DNA from: Sandaracinomonas limnophila
GTDB lineage: Bacteria; Bacteroidota; Bacteroidia; Cytophagales; Spirosomataceae
NCBI RefSeq assembly: GCF_004005965.1
Contig: NZ_SACY01000001.1
Coordinates: 186,001-250,000, forward strand
Direction of reading: 5' to 3'
Length of the DNA stretch: 64,000 nucleotides
Each line of letters begins with the position of its first letter. The stretch's first letter is position 1. A program made the translations under genes and the position numbers. The notes under the pieces are model-generated. The model searched no databases and was not told the DNA's origin. It saw only the letters and a program-made list of their open reading frames with translations. Positions 34,351 to 43,471 of the stretch are shown here, one piece after another.

Positions 34351-35562
34351 ATGACCTCACAAAAATCTTCCGGAAACGGAGCCTTACTTATTATTGGAAT
34401 ATTATTCTTTGTATTTGGTTTTGTAACCTGGGTAAATTCCGTATTAATTGCATTTTTTAAATCTGCTTTTCATTTAAATAATTTTCAGTCGCTTTTAGTA
34501 GCCTCTGCTTTTTTTATTTCGTATTTCGTGATGTCAATTCCCTCTTCCTGGGTTTTGGCTAAATCTGGATTTAAAAATGGCATGTCTTTTGGTTTATTCG
34601 CTATGTCGATCGGTACTTTACTTTTTATTCCTGCAGCAAATTCAGAGAATTATGCTTTATTCTTATTGGGATTGTTCATTATTGGTTCAGGCTTGGCTCT
34701 GTTACAAACTGCCTCCAATCCGTATGTAACAATTTTGGGTCCAAGAGAGAGTGCTGCAACCAGAATCTCATTCATGGGGATATGCAATAAAATTGCGGGA
34801 ATTTTAAGCCAATTTATTTTTGGTAGCCTATTATTATCAAATGAAATTGGTGACAAAGTTGATTTAGGTATAGTTATCAAGCCTTACGCAATAATGACTT
34901 TAGTTTTAGTGGCCTTAGCTATTTGGATTCGTTTTTCTGCTTTGCCTGATATCGATTCAGATGAGGAAGATTCTGAGCAAGAAATTGCTACGAAAAAGAC
35001 ATCTGTGTTTCAATTTCCAAATTTGGTTTTAGGTCTTATTGCATTTTTCTTGTATGTAGGTGTAGAGGTAATGGCTGGTGATACCATTATCAATTATGGT
35101 ACTTCTCAAGGATTTGCAATGGATGAAGCGAAGAATTTTACTTCTTTTACATTGTACGGAATGTTGGCTGGTTACATTGCAGGAATACTTTTTATTCCCA
35201 AATTAATTTCTCAACAAACTGCATTAAATATTTCAGCCATCTTGGGAATTGTATTTTCTTTAGGTACGGTATTTGCACCCAATCCAACATTATCAGTAGG
35301 TAGTTTAGCATTTTTAGGATTGGCAAATGCATTGATGTGGCCTGCATTGTGGCCATTAGCAATTGAAGGATTAGGAAAATTTACTAAAATTGGTTCTGCT
35401 TTAATTGTGATGATGATTGCGGGAGGAGCTATTTTGCCTTTGGCATATGGACATATAGCAGATTTAATTGGCGATACAAAAATGGCGTATTCGATTATGC
35501 TACCTTGCTATGTGTTCATTTATTATTATGCAGTAAAAGGTCATAAAAAGAAGTCTTGGTAA
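34351..35562 (+). CDS. FHS-family sugar MFS transporter (FucP/GlcP-like)
   Basis: This 403-residue protein has about 12 helices. It shows the fucose-glucose/galactose-family pattern: FVFGFVTWVNSVLI, FFISYFVMSIPSSWVL, GSGLALLQTASNPYVTILGPRESAATRISF. WPALWPLAIEGLGKFTKIGSALIVM is the matching C-half segment. It is a proton-coupled sugar importer in the inner membrane. Its start follows the GH109-like stop by 1 bp, so the two are co-transcribed; GalNAc or another hexose is the inferred cargo. Confidence 0.9.
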   Translation: MTSQKSSGNGALLIIGILFFVFGFVTWVNSVLIAFFKSAFHLNNFQSLLVASAFFISYFVMSIPSSWVLAKSGFKNGMSFGLFAMSIGTLLFIPAANSENYALFLLGLFIIGSGLALLQTASNPYVTILGPRESAATRISFMGICNKIAGILSQFIFGSLLLSNEIGDKVDLGIVIKPYAIMTLVLVALAIWIRFSALPDIDSDEEDSEQEIATKKTSVFQFPNLVLGLIAFFLYVGVEVMAGDTIINYGTSQGFAMDEAKNFTSFTLYGMLAGYIAGILFIPKLISQQTALNISAILGIVFSLGTVFAPNPTLSVGSLAFLGLANALMWPALWPLAIEGLGKFTKIGSALIVMMIAGGAILPLAYGHIADLIGDTKMAYSIMLPCYVFIYYYAVKGHKKKSW

Positions 35563-35573
35563 GGAATTTTGCC

Positions 35574-35581
35574 TATTTTTG
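35574..35581 (+). promoter_or_regulatory. Candidate -7 element (TATTTTTG) for ispG
   Basis: Exact TAnnTTTG match 17 nt before the TTG start of ispG. Confidence 0.45.
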
Positions 35582-35598
35582 TATTTTAATTTACAGTT

Positions 35599-37584
35599 TT
35601 GGACGCATCTCAATCTCTTATAAAAAATAGTAATATTTATGCACCATCTTTGGTGAGCTATGTTCGTCGACAAACCATTCCAGTTCAGATAGGTGACTTG
35701 ATGATGGGTTCGGATTATCCAATTCGAGTGCAATCTATGACAACCGTGGATACAATGGACACATTAGGTTCTATTGAGCAATCCATTCGAATGATTGAAG
35801 CAGGATGTGAATTAGTTCGAATTACTGCTCCTTCTGTCAAAGAGGCTCAAAATTTAGAGAATATAAGAAAAGGTTTGCGCGAAAGAGGCTATACTACTCC
35901 CCTCGTTGCAGATATTCATTTTACACCCAATGCAGCGGAATTAGCGGCAAGAATTGTTGAAAAAGTTCGCATCAATCCTGGAAATTACGCAGATAAAAAG
36001 CGTTTTGAGACGATTGATTATACAGAAGCATCTTATGCTGCTGAATTAGAAAGGATTCGAGATAAATTTTTACCGTTAGTAAAAATTTGTAAGGAATATG
36101 GAACTGCCATGCGAATTGGCACCAATCATGGTTCATTGTCAGACCGTATTCTAAGTAGATATGGCGATACCCCTCTTGGTATGGTGGAGTCAGCCCTAGA
36201 GTTTTTGCGGATTTGTGAAGATGAGAACTATTTCAATATTGTCATTTCAATGAAGGCTTCCAACACGCAGGTGATGGTAGAGGCTTATCGATTATTGGTT
36301 CAGCGGTTAAATGAGGGTCAATTTAAACCATACCCATTGCATTTAGGAGTTACTGAAGCAGGAGACGGTGAAGATGGTCGAATTAAATCTGCTGTGGGTA
36401 TTGGAACGCTTTTGGAAGATGGCTTGGGAGATACGGTTAGGGTATCTTTGACGGAAGATCCAGAATTTGAAATGCCAGTAGCACGAGATTTGGTCAATCG
36501 TTATTCTCAAAGAAAGAATCTTTCAGGTAAAATTGAAGCCTTCCATACAGAAAATACAAATTTTGATTCGCCAATTAATCCATTTGTACACCAGAGAAGA
36601 AAAACTTTTGAAAATCATACATTAGGTGGACATCAAGTGCCTCGTGTTATTGCTGATTTTTCAAATGAATCCAAAATTAATTTAGCTTCATTGAAATCTA
36701 TTGGTCATTTTTACTTGCCTGAACCAGATAAATGGGCGATGAACGATCTGGGTGCCGATTTTATTTATACAGGCCAACAGCAGGTGGATTTTATGTTGCC
36801 CAATGGATTGAAACAAATTCAGGACGTAAGTTTGTGGGCAAATTCAACTGATGAAAATGTATTTCCTCTATTTACCCTAGCTGAATTGACATCTTTTGCT
36901 CAGCGAAATCCAATTTTGAATTTTGTAAAAATAGATGCAGATGAGGTTATTCAGAATAAAAATTTTATACAAACATTATCAGCAGATAAAACCTTAATTC
37001 CAATTATTCACTCGAATAATGAACACAATATGCCTGAGATTCGTCGGGCAATGTTTGAATTGATTCAAAATGAAGTACAAAATCCGGTAATTTTCCATTT
37101 TACCTATAAAGATTTAAATGCGGATCAAACACAGTTGTTTGCTGCCACTGATGCTGGTGCATTGTTTTTAGATGGATTGGGAGATGGCCTGATGATAAGT
37201 TTGGATGAAAATCGAAATGAATATCTAAAAACTTCTAATTCTTTGGCCTTTGGAATACTGCAAGCAAGCAGAATGAGAATTTCAAAAACAGAATATATTT
37301 CCTGTCCCTCTTGTGGTAGAACTTTGTTTGATTTACAAGAAACTACAGCCAAAATTCGAAAGCAAACAGACCATTTAAAGGGAATTAAAATTGGAATTAT
37401 GGGTTGTATTGTAAATGGTCCTGGAGAAATGGCAGATGCTGATTATGGTTATGTGGGTATTGGGAAAGATAAAATTTCCTTATATCGTGGACAAGAAATA
37501 GTTAAACGCTCCGTCCATTCAGATACCGCTGTTGAGGAGTTGATTCAATTGATCAAGGATGATGGGAATTGGAGGGAAATATAA
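35599..37584 (+). CDS. ispG: 4-hydroxy-3-methylbut-2-enyl-diphosphate synthase (long, plant-type)
   Basis: The start is TTG at 35599, as no ATG lies before the conserved VQSMTTVDTMDTL. The 661 residues contain the TIM barrel, a large middle insertion (about 300-530) seen in plant, Chlamydia and Bacteroidota IspG, and the C-terminal iron-sulfur domain. The latter has SCPSCGRTLFDLQE and GCIVNGPGEMADADYGYVG. It is the seventh step of the MEP isoprenoid pathway. It is probably monocistronic; a heptamer repeat array begins right at its stop codon. Confidence 0.95.
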   Translation: MDASQSLIKNSNIYAPSLVSYVRRQTIPVQIGDLMMGSDYPIRVQSMTTVDTMDTLGSIEQSIRMIEAGCELVRITAPSVKEAQNLENIRKGLRERGYTTPLVADIHFTPNAAELAARIVEKVRINPGNYADKKRFETIDYTEASYAAELERIRDKFLPLVKICKEYGTAMRIGTNHGSLSDRILSRYGDTPLGMVESALEFLRICEDENYFNIVISMKASNTQVMVEAYRLLVQRLNEGQFKPYPLHLGVTEAGDGEDGRIKSAVGIGTLLEDGLGDTVRVSLTEDPEFEMPVARDLVNRYSQRKNLSGKIEAFHTENTNFDSPINPFVHQRRKTFENHTLGGHQVPRVIADFSNESKINLASLKSIGHFYLPEPDKWAMNDLGADFIYTGQQQVDFMLPNGLKQIQDVSLWANSTDENVFPLFTLAELTSFAQRNPILNFVKIDADEVIQNKNFIQTLSADKTLIPIIHSNNEHNMPEIRRAMFELIQNEVQNPVIFHFTYKDLNADQTQLFAATDAGALFLDGLGDGLMISLDENRNEYLKTSNSLAFGILQASRMRISKTEYISCPSCGRTLFDLQETTAKIRKQTDHLKGIKIGIMGCIVNGPGEMADADYGYVGIGKDKISLYRGQEIVKRSVHSDTAVEELIQLIKDDGNWREI

Positions 37585-37630
37585 TTATGAATTGTAAATT
37601 ATTAATTATTAATTATTAATTATGAATTAG
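37583..37630. repeat. Period-7 repeat (TTATGAA/TTATTAA type) after ispG
   Basis: TTATGAA, TTGTAAA, three TTATTAA and TTATGAA heptamers span from the ispG stop codon to the stop codon of the convergent 63-residue gene. Confidence 0.8.
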
Positions 37631-37818
37631 TTTCTCGTTACAAATCGGTAAATAATAACGATTAAACAAATCAAAAACATAATAATTGATATTTTGTTGA
37701 TAGTATGCATCGCTCGAAGGTTAAAATTTCTTTTTTCACCTTCTTTTGGCTTTTTAAATACTCTAATGAAATAATAAAAAAGCTCTCCTAATTTAAATTG
37801 ATCTTTTATTCTGCTCAT
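37627..37818 (-). CDS. Small conserved membrane protein (DUF6728-like)
   Basis: This 63-residue protein has a basic N-terminus (KLGELFYYFIRVFKKPKEGEK), the stretch FNLRAMHTINKISI and one C-terminal membrane helix (about 43-59). The layout recalls a Bacteroidota family I know as DUF6728, but I am not certain of that name. Its function is unknown. Gene ends are bounded by an AATTATG-type repeat downstream and an AACAATT repeat upstream. Compact size and intact frame between repeats favour a real gene. Confidence 0.6.
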   Translation of the reverse strand: MSRIKDQFKLGELFYYFIRVFKKPKEGEKRNFNLRAMHTINKISIIMFLICLIVIIYRFVTRN

Positions 37819-37834
37819 TTTTTTGTTTTTTTAT

Positions 37835-37867
37835 AATTAACAATTAACAATTAACAATTAACAATTT
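37835..37867. repeat. Period-7 repeat (AACAATT type), four copies
   Basis: ATTAACA heptamers begin directly at the thioredoxin-like gene's stop codon (37866-37868), the same arrangement as after ccoP. Confidence 0.85.
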
Positions 37868-38915
37868 ATTTCGTTCCAAAGGCACAATAATTCTTTTTTG
37901 CAAATTGAATGGTTTTCGGGTCTTTGGTTTTGGACTTGATGAAGTCGCATAAAAACTGATATTCTTTGGGTCCAGGTGCGCTAGGAAGGGCATCTAAAAC
38001 CTTTTGAATGATGGCTAAAGCCTCTTTGTTTTTCTTTGCTTTAAATAAAATTCCACATTCAACCATCCAAGTTCTTCGTACAATAGAACCATCGTCTAAA
38101 CCAACTTTTTTCATCTGGATCTTCAATTTTTGTAGACCAGTATTACTCATTTTATTTGCCTGAGAACTAGTTAATACAATTTGAAAAATGTTTTCATAAG
38201 TCATGCGGACAGAATTTGCATCAAATTGTCTTTGATATACCCCTAAATTGCTAACAAAATAATCAAATAAAGGATTTTCATTATTCATCAAGGATTTACC
38301 TAAAAAATTAAATGAATTCCTGCTTGAATATTGATTGGCGGGAATTAATTTAATGTATTCGTTTAAGGCTTTAATGTTGGTTAAAGTATCACCAGAAATA
38401 CGTGCGATTTCAGCATAATTCAATAAAAATCCAGGATTCTTCTCCCCTTTTTTTAACCTTTCAGCCATTTTATCATAATGTTCAGCAGTATTAGCGGCTT
38501 TTTGACCAATAGAATTAACATTTATCACCGAATTTTCACCTTCTCCAAAGATTCTTGCCTGCACCAATTTCATCGTTTTGGGGTCAAAAAATAAAAAAGT
38601 TGGTGTAGCATTGATGATAATTTTTAATTGGCGAAGAATTTGATAATTCATCTGCTGACGTAAATCCAATTGATAATTTATGAATTTTGCATTGTAAAGT
38701 GCTCCTACCTGGGGTTGTGCAAAAGTGCCTTTAAATGACTGACAAACATGGCAATCGGGGGCATAAGCCTCAACAAACAAAAGCTTATTTTGTTGTTTGG
38801 CTAGTGCAATAGCTTGATTAAAGTTTTTGTTAGTCAAAAATTGAATTCCTCTTTGGGCATAAATATTTTGAAAAGCACAAAAGAGAAATAGGGATAAAAA
38901 GGCTTTTTTAAGCAT
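37866..38915 (-). CDS. Secreted thioredoxin-like protein with helical C-terminal region
   Basis: This 349-residue protein has a signal peptide (about 1-20, ending IYAQ). A thioredoxin-fold domain (about 25-135) has CHVC in AYAPDCHVCQSF and a cis-Pro in INATPTFLFFD. Residues 140-349 are helical with TPR-like spacing and no known motif. It probably acts as a periplasmic thiol reductant or isomerase. The start lies 1 bp after the gldC stop, so it is second in that operon; a link to gliding-machinery disulfides is only inference. Confidence 0.8.
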   Translation of the reverse strand: MLKKAFLSLFLFCAFQNIYAQRGIQFLTNKNFNQAIALAKQQNKLLFVEAYAPDCHVCQSFKGTFAQPQVGALYNAKFINYQLDLRQQMNYQILRQLKIIINATPTFLFFDPKTMKLVQARIFGEGENSVINVNSIGQKAANTAEHYDKMAERLKKGEKNPGFLLNYAEIARISGDTLTNIKALNEYIKLIPANQYSSRNSFNFLGKSLMNNENPLFDYFVSNLGVYQRQFDANSVRMTYENIFQIVLTSSQANKMSNTGLQKLKIQMKKVGLDDGSIVRRTWMVECGILFKAKKNKEALAIIQKVLDALPSAPGPKEYQFLCDFIKSKTKDPKTIQFAKKNYCAFGTK

Positions 38916-38916
38916 T

Positions 38917-39267
38917 TTATTGTTGTTTATTTAATGTTTCTATTTCCTTTTTCAAATTCAAGGATAATTTTCTACACACGCTATCAACTTCTTTCGCAAA
39001 CTCTTCATCTCCAGTTGCTTGAGCAGATGCGTCTGAAATTGTTCCCAATACTTCAATGAAAAAACGTTTCATGTCCAATACTTCCATGTCTTTTGTCCAA
39101 AGAGGCAAAGTTAAAGTTCCTTTATGGTAAGGGTCCCAAGTAGCAACTAAAATAGCTTTTGTTTCTTCAATTCCTTCATTTGGATTGTCGGTTGCAGACC
39201 AAGAAATCTGTTCAGGAATATTTTGATCGTCTAATTGTATTTTAAAGTTAATTTCAGAATGTTTCAT
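38917..39267 (-). CDS. gldC: Gliding motility protein GldC
   Basis: This 116-residue protein has GldC features: SEINFKIQLDDQNIPEQISWSATDNP, then ATWDPYHKGTLTLPLWTKDMEVLDMKRFF. GldC is a small cytoplasmic protein linked to the GldB lipoprotein of the Bacteroidota gliding and T9SS apparatus. The other gld genes are not in this window. It is divergent from cinA with only 39 bp between the start codons, which must hold both promoters. Confidence 0.9.
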   Translation of the reverse strand: MKHSEINFKIQLDDQNIPEQISWSATDNPNEGIEETKAILVATWDPYHKGTLTLPLWTKDMEVLDMKRFFIEVLGTISDASAQATGDEEFAKEVDSVCRKLSLNLKKEIETLNKQQ

Positions 39268-39280
39268 TTAATTTAAATCG

Positions 39281-39288
39281 TATTTTTG
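39281..39288 (+). promoter_or_regulatory. Candidate -7 element (TATTTTTG) for cinA
   Basis: Exact TAnnTTTG match 18 nt before the cinA ATG in the 39-bp gldC/cinA divergent gap. Confidence 0.5.
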
Positions 39289-39306
39289 TAAAATTACAAA
39301 AACTAA

Positions 39307-40545
39307 ATGGTTCGAGCAGAAATAATTACAATTGGGGACGAGATTCTTTATGGACAAATATTGGACACCAATACCCAATGGATTAGTCAAGAGTTAGATA
39401 AACTTGGGATTAAAACTGTTCGTAAATCGTCTGTAGGCGATGCCCGTGAAGCTATTGTGGGGATTTTTGATGAAACACAAGGACGTGCAGATTTAGTGAT
39501 TATCACTGGAGGATTAGGGCCAACAAAAGACGATTTAACAAAAAAAATATTAGCAGATTATTTTGGTTCGGAATTGGTTTTACACCCTCAAGCATTGGAA
39601 GATGTTACTGAGTTTTTCAAAATTCGGGGAAGAGAATTAACCGAAATAAACCGTTCTCAGGCGTTTTTGCCAGCTAATTGTACATTTATTCGGAATGCTC
39701 AGGGAACTGCACCTGCCATGTGGTTTGATGAAAAAGGAATCATTTGGATATCCATGCCTGGCGTACCTTTTGAGATGAAGGCAATTATGGAAAAGGAGAT
39801 TTTACCAAAATTGGCAGGTCATTTTAACACGCCTACAATTGTTCACAGAGTTATCAAAACTGTTGGAATTGGCGAATCTTATTTATCAGTTTTAATTGAA
39901 GATTGGGAGAATAATTTACCCGAACATATTAAATTGGCTTATTTACCAAGTTTGGGCTTAGTAAAATTACGATTAACTGGTTTTGGAAATGATGAAATTC
40001 AATTAAAAAAAGATATTGCAATTTGTGAGACCTCCCTAAAGAAAATTGCAGGTGAATATATTTTTGGATATGAAAATGACGAATTGGAATCTGTAGTGGG
40101 TGAATTACTAAGAAATAAAAATGAAACAATTTCGGTTGCAGAGTCTTGTACAGGTGGATTTTTGGGGCATAAATTTACTTCCATAGCTGGTAGTTCTGAT
40201 TATTTTGTAGGTGGAGTCTTGGCCTATTCAAATGAAATAAAATGTAACTTATTAGGAGTTGAGTCAGAAATTTTAAAGAATTTTGGTGCGGTAAGTGAAG
40301 AATGTATTCGCCAAATGGCTGATGGTGTCAGAAAAATGACTGGTTCTACTTATGGACTTGCTACCTCTGGAATTGCAGGCCCCGGTGGTGGTACAGAGGA
40401 TAAACCTGTTGGGACAGTTTGGATTGCCTTATCGGGTCCGAATGATACCATTACCCAAAAATTGACTTTGGGCGGTTCTCGAAAACATAATATAGAATTG
40501 AGTACAATAGCTTGTTTGAATTTATTGCGAAAGAAAATACAGTAA
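39307..40545 (+). CDS. cinA: CinA-like protein (NMN amidohydrolase / competence-damage family)
   Basis: This 412-residue protein has the MoCF-like N-domain (IITIGDEILYGQILDTNTQW, ITGGLGPTKDDLT, MPGVPFEMKAIM). The C-terminal CinA amidohydrolase domain has SVAESCTGGFLGHKFTSIAGSS and SGIAGPGGGTEDKPVGTVWIA. It recycles NMN to nicotinate mononucleotide in NAD metabolism. The next gene, an acyltransferase E2, starts 1 bp after its stop. Confidence 0.94.
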   Translation: MVRAEIITIGDEILYGQILDTNTQWISQELDKLGIKTVRKSSVGDAREAIVGIFDETQGRADLVIITGGLGPTKDDLTKKILADYFGSELVLHPQALEDVTEFFKIRGRELTEINRSQAFLPANCTFIRNAQGTAPAMWFDEKGIIWISMPGVPFEMKAIMEKEILPKLAGHFNTPTIVHRVIKTVGIGESYLSVLIEDWENNLPEHIKLAYLPSLGLVKLRLTGFGNDEIQLKKDIAICETSLKKIAGEYIFGYENDELESVVGELLRNKNETISVAESCTGGFLGHKFTSIAGSSDYFVGGVLAYSNEIKCNLLGVESEILKNFGAVSEECIRQMADGVRKMTGSTYGLATSGIAGPGGGTEDKPVGTVWIALSGPNDTITQKLTLGGSRKHNIELSTIACLNLLRKKIQ

Positions 40546-40546
40546 T

Positions 40547-41827
40547 ATGGCATTGACAGAAATTATTATGCCCAAAATGGGTGAAAGTATCATGGAAGCT
40601 ACTGTTTTAACTTGGTTGAAAAAACCGGGGGAATTTGTGGAAGCGGACGAATTTATTTTAGAAGTTGCAACAGATAAAATCGATACAGAAGTGCCAAGTC
40701 CCATTGCAGGGGTAATAAAAGAGGTTTTGGTTAAAGAAGGTGAAATTGCAGAAATTGGTAAGCCCATTTGTGTGATTGATGCTTCAGAAAATCAGCAAAT
40801 AAATTCAGAAATTCCTTCGCCTGTATCCTTTCAAGACGTATTTCAAGCAAATGATTCTTTGGCTAATTTAACAGATTTGTCTTTGTCGAATCCGGAGGAT
40901 GGAGAAACAGGTAATCCATGGATTTCACCATTAATCAAACAAATTTGTTTGCAAGAAAATGTTTCTCAGCGTGAATTAAGTACTATTAAAGGTACTGGTT
41001 TAAATAATCGCATCACCAAAAAAGATGTATTGAATTACATTGCTATTCGTAATTCTAAGCATACAATTTCCTCAGGGACCTTGAGTCAAGGTGCTGGCAT
41101 GCGTTTGCCAGGAGATGTAGTTACAGAAATGGATCGCATGCGTAAAATGATTTCTGAACGTATGGTGGATTCTAAACGTGTTGCTCCCCACGTTACTTCC
41201 TTCATTGAGACAGATATGACTGATGTGGTTTTATTTCGTGAAAATTTAAAAACTCATTTCAAAGAAAAATATAAGGAAGCTTTTACCTATACGCCTATCC
41301 TTTTAATGGCAACGGCTAAGGCCTTAAGTGATTTTAAAGGTATGAATATTTCAGTTGAAGGTAATTTTATTGTTCAACATGACCAAATTAATTTAGGAAT
41401 GGCAGTTGCCTTACCAACAGGTAATTTAATTGTCCCAGTTATTCATGAGGCTGATAAGCTGTCATTGCTTGAATTAACTCAAAAAGTAAATGATTTGTCT
41501 AATCGGGCTCGTTTAAATAAACTTAAACCTGCAGATTTGGAAGGAGGTACATTCTCTGTTTCCAATATAGGTTCATTTGGAAATATCATGGGTACTCCTA
41601 TTATAGTTCAACCGCAAGTTGGAATTTTAGCTTTTGGAGTCATTGAAAAGAAACCTGCTGTGATTACTACGAAAAACGGAGATGAAATTGCTATCCGTTC
41701 AAAAATGTATATTTCTCACTCTTATGACCACCGTGTAGTTGATGGTTCCTTAGGAGGAAGTTTCTTGAAACGTGTTTCAGATTATTTAGAAAAGATATTA
41801 GATTGGGTAGAGGTGAAAGAGTTATGA
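40547..41827 (+). CDS. 2-oxo acid dehydrogenase E2 (lipoyl acyltransferase)
   Basis: This 426-residue protein has a lipoyl domain with Lys44 in EVATDKIDTEVPSP. A peripheral subunit-binding domain (about 123-165, ISPLIKQICLQENV, GTGLNNRITKKDV) follows. The catalytic domain ends with HSYDHRVVDGSLGG. Which complex it serves (pyruvate, 2-oxoglutarate or branched-chain) is not decided by sequence; no E1 or E3 gene is close by. Its last codons and stop (KEL, stop) form the first unit of a GTTATGA repeat. Confidence 0.92.
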   Translation: MALTEIIMPKMGESIMEATVLTWLKKPGEFVEADEFILEVATDKIDTEVPSPIAGVIKEVLVKEGEIAEIGKPICVIDASENQQINSEIPSPVSFQDVFQANDSLANLTDLSLSNPEDGETGNPWISPLIKQICLQENVSQRELSTIKGTGLNNRITKKDVLNYIAIRNSKHTISSGTLSQGAGMRLPGDVVTEMDRMRKMISERMVDSKRVAPHVTSFIETDMTDVVLFRENLKTHFKEKYKEAFTYTPILLMATAKALSDFKGMNISVEGNFIVQHDQINLGMAVALPTGNLIVPVIHEADKLSLLELTQKVNDLSNRARLNKLKPADLEGGTFSVSNIGSFGNIMGTPIIVQPQVGILAFGVIEKKPAVITTKNGDEIAIRSKMYISHSYDHRVVDGSLGGSFLKRVSDYLEKILDWVEVKEL

Positions 41828-41850
41828 GTTATGAGTTTTGAGTTATGAAG
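41820..41850. repeat. Period-7 repeat (GTTATGA type) at the E2 gene end
   Basis: About four GTTATGA/GTTTTGA heptamers start inside the last codons of the E2 gene and supply its TGA stop. Confidence 0.8.
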
Positions 41851-41857
41851 TTAAAAT

Positions 41858-41900
41858 AAAAAAGAGACGAAAATGCAATTGCAAACTCGTCTCTTTTTTT
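41858..41900. terminator. Bidirectional terminator built from GAGACGA units
   Basis: AAAAAAGAGACGA pairs perfectly with TCGTCTCTTTTTT across a 16-nt loop. T-runs on both strands serve the E2 gene and the convergent desaturase gene. Confidence 0.9.
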
Positions 41901-41929
41901 GTCTCTAGTCTCTTGTCTCTAGTCTCTGA
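41901..41929. repeat. Period-7 pyrimidine repeat (GTCTCTA/GTCTCTT)
   Basis: There are four heptamers (GTCTCTA, GTCTCTT, GTCTCTA, GTCTCTG) between the terminator and the desaturase stop. This is the complement of the GAGACAA family at 10963. Confidence 0.8.
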
Positions 41930-41931
41930 TC

Positions 41932-42693
41932 TTAAAACTTAGCATCAGCTGGTTTAACATTCATTTTGATAATGCGTAACCAAATAAGAATTTTGATTAA
42001 TGGGAAAGTCGGATCGAATTCAAACCATTTAGTTGCAAAATTTTCACGATTTGGTAATTTATGGTGATTGTTTTGGAACAACTCTCCCATCATTAAGAAA
42101 TCGAAAATTAATGAATTGCGTGAATGGTCGTGATTATCGTAATTTTGGTAACCATATTTATGTCCTGACCAGTTAACAATTGCACCATGAACAGGACCCA
42201 TAAGGAAGTGAACAGGAAGTAAAAAGAAAAATGCCCAGTGCATGTCGAATTTTACAAAAGCAAAAATGTAAAATGATGAATAGGCAACTCCCCAGAAAAT
42301 TCTAGAAATCCATGAATCACCAATTGACTCTATCGTTTTTGAAACAGGGTAATTGTGCTCAAAACGATCTTCAACATTTGTTCTACGGTTTAAAACAGCA
42401 TTGTAAATATCTTTTGTTTTCCACATCATAGTGAAAACATTACTTGAAAACATTGGGCTATGTGGATCCTTAGCTGTATCTGAAAATGCATGGTGCATTC
42501 TGTGTAAGATCGCATAGGCACGTGGCGATAAAAAGGAAGATCCTTGAGATAAATAGGTTAAAAAGTAAAAGAACTTTTCCCAGAATTTATTCATTAAGAA
42601 CATCTTATGAGCCGAATAACGATGTAAAAAAAACGTTTGGCTAAATAAAGAAACGTACCAATGAATAAAAAATGCAGGAAGTACTAATTGCAT
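41932..42693 (-). CDS. Acyl-CoA/fatty acid desaturase
   Basis: The start at 42693 (253 residues, MQLVLPAFFIHWYVS) lies 30 nt downstream of a TAAATTTG element; an ATG at 42726 sits inside that element. It has three His boxes (HRYSAH, HRMHH, QNNHHKLP), an HDHSRNS motif and about four membrane helices. It is a membrane di-iron desaturase that puts double bonds in lipid acyl chains, useful for cold adaptation of membranes. Confidence 0.9.
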   Translation of the reverse strand: MQLVLPAFFIHWYVSLFSQTFFLHRYSAHKMFLMNKFWEKFFYFLTYLSQGSSFLSPRAYAILHRMHHAFSDTAKDPHSPMFSSNVFTMMWKTKDIYNAVLNRRTNVEDRFEHNYPVSKTIESIGDSWISRIFWGVAYSSFYIFAFVKFDMHWAFFFLLPVHFLMGPVHGAIVNWSGHKYGYQNYDNHDHSRNSLIFDFLMMGELFQNNHHKLPNRENFATKWFEFDPTFPLIKILIWLRIIKMNVKPADAKF

Positions 42694-42723
42694 GATATTT
42701 TGTTTTTGTTTAAAAATATGGCA

Positions 42724-42731
42724 CAAATTTA
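42724..42731 (-). promoter_or_regulatory. Candidate -7 element (TAAATTTG) for the desaturase gene
   Basis: The minus strand reads TAAATTTG (TAnnTTTG), 30 nt before the chosen start codon. It argues against the upstream ATG at 42726. Confidence 0.45.
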
Positions 42732-42748
42732 CTAAAAAAAATGTAAAA

Positions 42749-43471
42749 CTAGGCTTTTAAATCACCTTTTTGGATTGCAAATGCGGCAGTACAAATGAGT
42801 CCGGCCGTTTCAGATCGTAAAATTGATTTTCCTAATGAAAATGGTTCATATTTATTTTGTTTTAGAGTCTCAATTTCTTCCATTGAGAAATCGCCTTCTG
42901 GTCCAATTAAAATATGAGTTTCTGATTTCTGTTTGGCTATTTCCGCCAAACTTGATATATTTTCATTTGAAATATAAGCAAATGCTTTAACGCTTTTTTC
43001 TGAATTTAATTGTGTGATCAGGTTTTTGAAACTTAGAATTTCGGATAATTGTGTTTTATATAGCTGTTTGGATTGTTTTAAAGCAGAAACAATAATTTTA
43101 TCCAAACGATTTAATTTAATCTCTTTTCTTTCAGAGTTTTTTGAAACAAAAAATCCTATCGATTTAATGCCCATTTCTGTACATTTTTCTACCATCCATT
43201 CCATTCGCTCCATTTGTTTGGTTGGGGCAATCCATAAATGTAGTTTTTGCGGGTTTTCTGGTAAATTTTCGACTACCTGTAATTCTTTGAAATAAACTTT
43301 TTTCCCTTCAATCTTTATGATTTTGGATACATATTTTGTTCCATTTCCATCCAACAAATAAAATTCGCTTCCTACCCCCATTCGCAATACCTTACTTGCA
43401 TGGTGAGAATCCTCATCACTTAAGTGTGTAGTTTGGGTCGGATTTTCTAGAAAAAATACTGGAAGGTTCAA
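42749..43471 (-). CDS. rsmE: 16S rRNA (uracil-1498-N3)-methyltransferase RsmE
   Basis: This 240-residue protein has an N-terminal PUA-like domain (HHASKVLRMGVGSEFYLLDGNG) and a SPOUT domain with QMERMEWMVEKCTEMG, ILIGPEGDFSMEEIE and SLGKSILRSETAGL, which form the SAM knot. It methylates U1498 of 16S rRNA. Its ATG overlaps the stop of the acidic protein gene upstream (ATGA), the third gene after glnN. Confidence 0.94.
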   Translation of the reverse strand: MNLPVFFLENPTQTTHLSDEDSHHASKVLRMGVGSEFYLLDGNGTKYVSKIIKIEGKKVYFKELQVVENLPENPQKLHLWIAPTKQMERMEWMVEKCTEMGIKSIGFFVSKNSERKEIKLNRLDKIIVSALKQSKQLYKTQLSEILSFKNLITQLNSEKSVKAFAYISNENISSLAEIAKQKSETHILIGPEGDFSMEEIETLKQNKYEPFSLGKSILRSETAGLICTAAFAIQKGDLKA

